DNA of 9,739 nt, taken from NCBI GenBank assembly GCA_018691995.1, contig JABHJM010000072.1, positions 1 to 9,739 on the forward strand, written 5' to 3'. The notes below the pieces were generated by a model. It made no database searches. It saw only the letters and a list, made by a program, of their open reading frames with translations, and was not told the origin of the DNA. The stretch is from Candidatus Iainarchaeum sp. Lineage in GTDB: Archaea > Iainarchaeota > Iainarchaeia > Iainarchaeales > JAAZKV01. The first letter of the stretch is position 1; each line of letters starts with the position of its first letter. This document shows, one piece after another, positions 6,901 to 9,739 of the stretch. Made by a program: the position numbers and the translations under genes.

Positions 6901-7516
6901 AATAAGACAATTATTTGAATACATTGAAGGGGAAACAATTTCAAAAGACACAGCAGAAAAATTCTTAAAAATACTTTCTCCATTTTGCCCACACATTGCA
7001 GAGGAACTATGGGAAAAAATTGGAAACAAACCATTCATTAGTAATGCAAAATGGCCAAAAGCCAATGAGAAATTAATTGATGAAAAACTTGAAAAAATAG
7101 AAGGTGTTTTAGACACACTGCGCGGAGATATTTTAAAAATTAAAGAACTTGCAAAACTTGATAGTGTTAGTAAAGTAAAAATATTTGTCGCTCCAGCTTG
7201 GAAATGGGACGCACTAGCAATTGTAAAAAAGGCATGTGATGGAAAACCAGATTTTGGTGCTGCTATGAAAGCATTAATGAGTAAGGATGAAATGAAAAAG
7301 CAAGGTAAAGCAGTTCAACCTTTCCTAAAAGCTGTAATGAGTCGATTTGGAGAGCTTAGCGATCTTGAAAAGTTTGATGAAGTAAAAGCAATTGAAGAAG
7401 TAAAAGTTGCTCTTGAAAAAGAATTTGGCAGTATTGAAATTATAAAAGCAGAAAATAGTAAAGAAGCAAAAGCAAATAATGCGTTCCCTGGAAAACCAGC
7501 TTTACTTGTAGAATAA
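3902..7516 (+). CDS. leuS: Leucyl-tRNA synthetase with two inserted enzyme-like domains (1204 aa)
   Basis: Charges tRNA-Leu with leucine in the cytoplasm. The body is of bacterial LeuRS type: FPYPSGEGLHMGH with HMGH at 46-49 (the HIGH motif), a zinc-knuckle candidate (C156, C159, C173, H176), NWIGKSHGTEIEF (220-232), the editing-site TTRPDT (428-433), AVPAHDQRDYEF (518-529), RDWGISRQRYWG (745-756), a second CxxC pair (C764/C767 and C804/C807), and KMSKS (904-908). Bacterial LeuRS is usually about 800-880 aa; the excess comes mainly from an alpha/beta hydrolase (~240-418) and a Nudix domain (~552-700), both within CP1. The CP1 signature motifs remain on either side, so editing may still work. 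The tail (~1062-1204) looks like the archaeal LeuRS C-terminal domain. The start at 3902 fits a TATA-like box 30 nt upstream. The stop directly abuts the stop of the opposing winged-helix gene. Identity is certain; the roles of the inserts are unknown. Confidence 0.97.
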   Translation: MEFKKIEQKWQTSWEKEKLFEVNEDSKKKKFYLLEMFPYPSGEGLHMGHALNFVIGDVLARKKIMDGFNVLHPMGYDALGLPAENAAIKAGTHPQDYTNKAIKHYIEQQKALGITYDWTRVVNTADPKYYKWDQWIFLKMFEKNLVYQKESSVNWCPKCNTVLANEQVQNGKCWRHEDTNVEIKKLKQWFLKITDYADELYEGIDKLEDWPSKTRAMQKNWIGKSHGTEIEFEIPAFGEIKDKEFVFLHAFGDNSKSAFWVWLKKEIEQRGCKVAFAPNLPNADNPSLEEQEKHVLNNYDFKENSVLVTHSLGGTLAMKIIPKLKTKINGLLMVAPPLKCEYKDNKKRPILEKYCDWKFDFKKIKNNVKKIIVIEDEKDHIVPFGHPKEIAKELDAKYVLGIGNQTHYNSDKEQVVLNELVEVWPIFTTRPDTLFGVTFMVVSAQHTKLMDLVTDEQKSDVEKFLKKLNSVSEKELDQMEKEGVFTGSYATNPVNGEKVPVWAGNFVVADYGAGMVMAVPAHDQRDYEFAKKYDIEIKQVIAPYHVETNGEDAVRKDKKVIKRDSVFALVKHHKEDKYFCLDWKKFKWKSFVIGGVDDGETPEEAVRREVIEETGYSDIKSIKPIAFETHAEFYAKHKEINRYGKYKAFLVELASDKHEKPSDEHTKNHEGIWVEKNKVSGFINLENNRLVWNDYIKGGAAYTENGKLINSSEFDGINNREAIDKITLHLKKQKIGKKVINFKLRDWGISRQRYWGTPIPIIHCEKCGAVPVSEKDLPIALPKDVEFGEGNPLETNEKWTKTKCPKCGGSGKRETDTMDTFVNSSWYFLRYADPNNDKEIFDKKKAKYWCPIDQYVGGAEHACMHLIYSRFYTKFLADLGLINFREPAKKLFHQGMLQGEGGVKMSKSKGNVVLPEVVSEKYGIDTSRLFLLSLAAPDKPRDWSEKGIQGSLRIIQKIFDYFQDTKFGKDNEKTLSKLNKTIKEVTLDIEDFAYNLAVIKIRQLFEYIEGETISKDTAEKFLKILSPFCPHIAEELWEKIGNKPFISNAKWPKANEKLIDEKLEKIEGVLDTLRGDILKIKELAKLDSVSKVKIFVAPAWKWDALAIVKKACDGKPDFGAAMKALMSKDEMKKQGKAVQPFLKAVMSRFGELSDLEKFDEVKAIEEVKVALEKEFGSIEIIKAENSKEAKANNAFPGKPALLVE
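4619..5155 (+). other. Alpha/beta serine hydrolase domain (RBBP9/YdeN-like) inserted in LeuRS CP1
   Basis: LeuRS residues ~240-418 have no counterpart in ordinary bacterial LeuRS, where the equivalent strand runs straight into the TTRPDT peptide. They read as a complete small alpha/beta hydrolase: FVFLHAFGDNSKSAFWVWL (245-263) for the first strand and oxyanion region, VLVTHSLGG (306-314) with nucleophile S311, a strand IIVIEDEKDHIVP (371-383) with D379 as the acid, and NQTHYNS (404-410) with H407. The full Ser-Asp-His triad is therefore present. The pattern best fits the RBBP9/YdeN hydrolase family. The insert is in frame and its codon use looks like the host's. A folded, active hydrolase is likely from residue conservation, but its substrate cannot be guessed. 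Confidence 0.85.
5555..6001 (+). other. Nudix domain inserted in LeuRS CP1
   Basis: LeuRS residues ~552-700 lie between IEIKQVIAP (535-543) and AYTENGKLINSSEFDG (701-716), segments that are nearly contiguous in E. coli LeuRS. The insert carries a Nudix box: G594, E600, REVIEETG at 608-615, followed by Y616 where an aliphatic residue is usual. It is preceded by a beta strand (SVFALVKHH) and followed by strands such as KYKAFLVEL (645-653), as in free-standing Nudix enzymes. The metal-binding glutamates are intact, so catalysis is plausible. I recall similar Nudix-bearing LeuRS proteins in candidate-phyla-radiation bacteria, but could not check this. Confidence 0.88.
7085..7513 (+). other. Archaeal-type C-terminal domain of LeuRS
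   Basis: After the anticodon-binding helices (CPHIAEELWEKIG, 1029-1041) the protein continues for ~140 residues with VKIFVAPAWKWDALAIV (1092-1108), AAMKALMSKDEMKKQGKAV (1120-1138), LEKEFGSIEII (1171-1181) and the ending AFPGKPALLVE. This order, with a strand and 'W-K' motif, a helical M-K-x-L-M segment and a terminal A-x-PGKPA-x-x-x-E, is what I know from archaeal LeuRS C-terminal domains that contact the tRNA, not the short bacterial C-terminal domain. Confidence 0.65.
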
Positions 7517-7786
7517 TTAAGCAAGTAATCCTTCTGCTTCTTCTTCGAACAAATTTTCACGAACTTTTACAAGCCAACCTTCAGTTTTAATTACTCCAAC
7601 ATCTTCTAAATCAAGAATTGTTTTCTCTAAAAGTTCTTCGTCAAAATTAGCAAAACAAAGTAGTTCATCTTTGGCAAAATATTTTTTCTCATGAAGCAAG
7701 GCAAGAAGGACTTTTTTATGTGTTTCACCAGGCTCTTTGAAAATAGAAACTTTTTTGTAATATGCATTTTCAAGTACAGTTAACAT
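7517..7786 (-). CDS. Small winged-helix protein (89 aa), putative DNA-binding regulator
   Basis: The 89-residue protein is consistent with a single winged helix-turn-helix domain: helix HKKVLLALLHEKKYFAKDEL (23-42), a second helix and turn, then EELLEKTILDLEDVGVIKTEG (50-70), which has the 'helix, L-x-x-x-GVI-x-x-x-G-W' form of a recognition helix followed by a wing (WLVKV). The tail EEEAEGLLA is acidic. No ligand or metal motif is visible apart from C44, and I cannot name a family. The start is the ATG at 7786, preceded by GAGG (7 nt spacer) lying in the last codons of the 53-aa gene; a TTG at 7792 overlaps that site and was not used. The gene is probably cotranscribed with the 53-aa gene, whose stop is 2 nt upstream. 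Its stop abuts the leuS stop with no gap. A role in controlling its own unit through the inverted repeat upstream is an inference. Confidence 0.75.
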   Translation of the reverse strand: MLTVLENAYYKKVSIFKEPGETHKKVLLALLHEKKYFAKDELLCFANFDEELLEKTILDLEDVGVIKTEGWLVKVRENLFEEEAEGLLA

Positions 7787-7788
7787 AA

Positions 7789-7950
7789 TCAATCCTCAAT
7801 CTGAATTTGTGGTTGAGAGGGAATTTTTTTGAAAAAAAGAAGTTTTTTACCAGTGTTGTGTCTTACAAAAAGAAAATCTTGGTTTAAATGATTTTCAAGA
7901 ATGTGGGGAACTTGTTCTACTGTGTTATAAGAAATAATTCTTTCTTCCAT
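7789..7950 (-). CDS. Small hypothetical protein (53 aa)
   Basis: This short frame starts with ATG at 7950 and ends with TGA at 7789-7791; the product begins MEERIISYNTVEQVPHI and ends PSQPQIQIED. Three points support it as a gene: it fills the only gap between the winged-helix gene and the divergent promoter region; its stop is 2 nt from the next ATG and its last codons (ATT GAG GAT) supply that gene's ribosome-binding site; and AAAGGAG lies 10 nt upstream while a TATA-like TATATTA starts exactly 30 nt upstream. The protein has a central strand pair around a glycine turn (DFLFVRHNTGKKLLFFKK, 25-42) and no membrane segment or cysteines. No family was recognised. It may be a partner or modulator of the winged-helix protein. 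Confidence 0.68.
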   Translation of the reverse strand: MEERIISYNTVEQVPHILENHLNQDFLFVRHNTGKKLLFFKKIPSQPQIQIED

Positions 7951-7960
7951 AATACTAATG

Positions 7961-7967
7961 CTCCTTT
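7961..7967 (-). promoter_or_regulatory. Shine-Dalgarno-like AAAGGAG before the 53-aa gene
   Basis: AAAGGAG sits 10 nt before the ATG at 7950. It conflicts with the TATA-like box at 7974-7980, which would place transcription start at the ATG and leave this motif untranscribed. Either a more distal promoter makes a leadered mRNA, or the motif is chance. Confidence 0.4.
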
Positions 7968-7973
7968 GAGAAG

Positions 7974-7980
7974 TAATATA
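7974..7980 (-). promoter_or_regulatory. TATA-like box of the 53-aa / winged-helix unit
   Basis: Minus-strand TATATTA begins 30 nt before the ATG at 7950, the same distance as at the other unit-opening genes of the window. Confidence 0.5.
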
Positions 7981-7985
7981 CTCTT

Positions 7986-8023
7986 GGTTGAAAAAAAATC
8001 AACCAAAAAGTTGATTTTTTCAA
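7986..8023. repeat. Nested inverted repeat between divergent promoters
   Basis: Two overlapping palindromes are present. GGTTGA and TCAACC (7986-7991 and 7999-8004) flank seven A. The larger pair is TTG-A8-TCAAC (7988-8003) against GTTGATTTTTTCAA (8010-8023), which match over 14 bases apart from two extra A in the left arm, with a 6-nt spacer. The element lies exactly between the TATA-like boxes of the minus-strand regulator unit and the plus-strand Nudix gene. A shared operator is the most natural reading; a chance AT-rich palindrome cannot be excluded. Confidence 0.6.
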
Positions 8024-8032
8024 AGAACAGGG

Positions 8033-8040
8033 TTTTTTAT
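8033..8040 (+). promoter_or_regulatory. Weak TATA-like element of the standalone Nudix gene
   Basis: TTTTTTAT begins 30 nt before the ATG at 8063. It is a poorer TATA match than those of leuS and metG, and no Shine-Dalgarno motif lies downstream of it, so a leaderless transcript is expected. Confidence 0.4.
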
Positions 8041-8062
8041 TCTTTTTATTTACTTTTTTAGT

Positions 8063-8464
8063 ATGACTCGCGATTTATATGAAGTAAGAGTTGGTGCTTA
8101 CATTTTCAATGATAAAGATGAAATGCTTTTTTTATTAAATAATGATAATACCTGGGGAATTCTTGGAGGCCACATGGAAAAAGGTGAACAAATCGAAGAA
8201 ACACTCCACAGAGAAATAAAAGAAGAAACAAATCTTGAAGTTGATATGATAAAAATGTTTGATGTAACAACAGTGCATCATGTTAATTCATTAGTTCTTG
8301 GATTTGCATGTAAATATAAGAGCGGAACAGTAATTCTTCAAGAAGAAGAAGTTAAAGACTATAAATGGGTACAAATAGAAAAAATGAATGAATTTGAACT
8401 AACTTTTCCTCTACTTCCAGAAATGGCAACAAAGGCTCTTGAAATAATAAATACAAAAAATTAG
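8063..8464 (+). CDS. Nudix hydrolase (133 aa)
   Basis: A compact single-domain Nudix enzyme. The box is G36, E42, then REIKEETN at residues 50-57. The final glycine of the consensus is replaced by Asn (N57), a change that, as I recall, other Nudix proteins with EETNL also carry, while the metal-binding glutamates E51, E54 and E55 are kept. WGILGGHMEKGE (31-42) suits a nucleotide-pyrophosphatase-like member of about the smallest usual length, and the late strand region VKDYKWVQIEKMNEF is typical of the family's C-terminal half. Substrate unknown; clean-up of an oxidised or non-canonical nucleotide is possible. It is transcribed divergently from the winged-helix unit across an inverted repeat and lies 32 nt upstream of metG, which has its own TATA-like box, so read-through is possible but not required. 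Confidence 0.9.
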   Translation: MTRDLYEVRVGAYIFNDKDEMLFLLNNDNTWGILGGHMEKGEQIEETLHREIKEETNLEVDMIKMFDVTTVHHVNSLVLGFACKYKSGTVILQEEEVKDYKWVQIEKMNEFELTFPLLPEMATKALEIINTKN

Positions 8465-8466
8465 CA

Positions 8467-8473
8467 TTTAAAA
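8467..8473 (+). promoter_or_regulatory. TATA-like promoter of metG
   Basis: TTTAAAA within CATTTAAAAGCC, followed by a T run, starts 30 nt before the metG ATG and only 2 nt after the Nudix stop codon. Sequence and spacing nearly copy the leuS promoter, and no Shine-Dalgarno motif intervenes. Confidence 0.65.
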
Positions 8474-8496
8474 GCCTTTTTTAACTCATTTTTTCT

Positions 8497-9739
8497 ATGA
8501 AACAAAGAATTCTTGTAACAAGTGCACTACCTTATGTGAATAATATTCCACATCTTGGAAATCTAATCGGTTCAGTACTTAGTGCGGACTGCTATGCAAG
8601 ATTTGCAAGACTTGATGGAAACGAAGTTCTTTTTGTTCTTGGAACGGATGAATATGGAACAACTGCTGTAAATAAAGCAAACGAAGAAGGAATTAGTGTT
8701 GAAGAATTAGTTGATAAATATTTTAAAATCCATAAAGAAATTTATGATTGGTTTGGAACAAGTTATGATTGTCTTGGAAGAAGTACTAGTGAAGAAAATA
8801 AAGAAATTACACAAGACATTTTTTTAAAATTGCACGAAAAAGGATTAATTGTTGAAAAAGAAATAGAACAACTATATAGTGAAAAAAGTAAAACATTTTT
8901 GAGTGATAGATTTGTTGAAGGAGAATGCCCTCATTGTAATTATAAAAAAGCAAGAGGAGATCAATGTGAAAAATGTGGAAAATTACTTGATCAAAAAGAT
9001 TTAATTAATCCAGTAAGCAAACTAGATGGAAGTAAACCAGTAATGAAAAAAACAAAGCACTTATACGTTGACTTACCAAAAATGCAACCAAAGCTTGAAA
9101 AGTTTTTTAATGAACGAAAAGAAAAATGGTCAAAACAAGCAGTTTCAATTACACAGCAATGGCTAAAAAAAGGACTTGAACAAAGAAGCATTACAAGAGA
9201 TTTAAAATGGGGGATTCCTGTGCCACTAAAGGAGTGGGAAGATAAAGTATTTTATTCATGGTTTGATGCACCAATAGGTTATATTGGAATAACAATTGAA
9301 TGTTTGAAAGAAAAATGGACTGACTGGTGGAAAGCAAAAGATATTTTACTTTACCAATTCATGGGAAAAGATAATGTTCCATTCCACAGCATTATGTTTC
9401 CTTCATACTTGATTGGAGCAGAGGATAACTATCATATTATCGACGTTCTTGATTCAACAGCATACATAAATTATGAAGACACAAAATTTTCAAAGAGTAA
9501 TAATACAGGAGTATTTGGAGATGATGCAAAAAATTCTGGAATTGCAAGTGATGTGTGGAGATATTATTTATTTAGAATGAGGCCAGAAGATAATGACACA
9601 GAATTTACTTGGGATGATTTTATGGCAAAAACAAACAACGAGTTAGTTGGAAACTTTGGAAATTTTATTAATAGAGTTGTTTCATTAAACGAAAAATTCT
9701 TTGAAGGAAAAAAACCAAAAAAGAAAAACTCTCCACTTA
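8497..9739 (+). CDS. metG: Methionyl-tRNA synthetase, archaeal/eukaryotic type (3' end outside window)
   Basis: Charges tRNA-Met with methionine. The frame runs from ATG 8497 through 414 codons and is cut by the right edge. Class I motifs are present: TSALPYVNNIPHLGN (8-22) with HLGN as the HIGH motif, GTDEYGT (49-55), and KFSKS (330-334) as the KMSKS loop. The connective peptide has one CxxC-x9-CxxC knuckle (C144, C147, C157, C160). SITRDLKWGIPVPL (231-244), VFYSWFDAPIGYIGIT (251-266), NVPFHSIMFPS (293-303) and TGVFGDDA (337-344) resemble archaeal and eukaryotic MetRS more than E. coli MetRS. The visible part contains the catalytic domain and the beginning of the anticodon-binding helices; any C-terminal tRNA-binding extension lies outside. 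The start is supported by the TATA-like box 30 nt upstream and the conserved motif beginning at residue 8. Confidence 0.96.
   Translation, partial: MKQRILVTSALPYVNNIPHLGNLIGSVLSADCYARFARLDGNEVLFVLGTDEYGTTAVNKANEEGISVEELVDKYFKIHKEIYDWFGTSYDCLGRSTSEENKEITQDIFLKLHEKGLIVEKEIEQLYSEKSKTFLSDRFVEGECPHCNYKKARGDQCEKCGKLLDQKDLINPVSKLDGSKPVMKKTKHLYVDLPKMQPKLEKFFNERKEKWSKQAVSITQQWLKKGLEQRSITRDLKWGIPVPLKEWEDKVFYSWFDAPIGYIGITIECLKEKWTDWWKAKDILLYQFMGKDNVPFHSIMFPSYLIGAEDNYHIIDVLDSTAYINYEDTKFSKSNNTGVFGDDAKNSGIASDVWRYYLFRMRPEDNDTEFTWDDFMAKTNNELVGNFGNFINRVVSLNEKFFEGKKPKKKNSPL

Noticed and set aside
1..9739. tRNA genes, CRISPR repeats, insertion sequences
   Set aside because: Read on both strands, no tRNA-like arm pattern, evenly spaced direct repeats, or transposase/terminal repeats were found.

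Overview
The window is AT-rich, gene-dense and reads as archaeal, most likely a small-genome DPANN-type lineage (Woesearchaeota/Pacearchaeota-like; this placement is inference). The signs are: TATA-like boxes starting exactly 30 nt before the ATG of every gene that opens a transcription unit (leaderless initiation); GAGG Shine-Dalgarno motifs used only by downstream operon genes; a methionyl-tRNA synthetase of archaeal/eukaryotic type; and a leucyl-tRNA synthetase whose last ~140 residues look archaeal. No rRNA, tRNA, CRISPR array or insertion sequence was seen, and no stretch over 300 bases lacks a gene.

Layout. (1) 2-640, +: 3' part of a gene cut by the left edge, possibly a winged-helix protein with a C-terminal sensor-like domain. 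(2) 637-3680, -: a tightly packed four-gene operon in the order radical SAM enzyme, DegT/DnrJ/EryC1/StrS aminotransferase, Nudix hydrolase, CYTH-domain protein. Its last gene converges on gene 1, and the two stop codons share the bases TTAA. (3) 3681-3901: divergent promoter region. (4) 3902-7516, +: a giant LeuRS (1204 aa) with two extra enzyme-like domains inside its editing (CP1) region, an alpha/beta serine hydrolase and a Nudix domain, both with their active-site residues kept. (5) 7517-7950, -: a two-gene unit, a 53-aa small protein followed by an 89-aa winged-helix protein, abutting leuS tail to tail. (6) 7981-8032: an inverted repeat exactly between two divergent TATA boxes. (7) 8063-8464, +: standalone Nudix hydrolase. 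(8) 8497 to the right edge, +: MetRS, truncated by the window.

How the genes may work together. The radical SAM/aminotransferase pair resembles in kind the DesII/DesI and BtrN/BtrR-type pairs that modify amino sugars or aminocyclitols; the Nudix and CYTH genes would add phosphate-ester or triphosphate chemistry. This four-gene set is the best candidate for an undescribed pathway. The second striking item is the LeuRS, which combines a bacterial-type body, two inserted hydrolase domains and an archaeal-type tail. Nudix domains occur three times in under 10 kb, once inside LeuRS and once directly upstream of MetRS.
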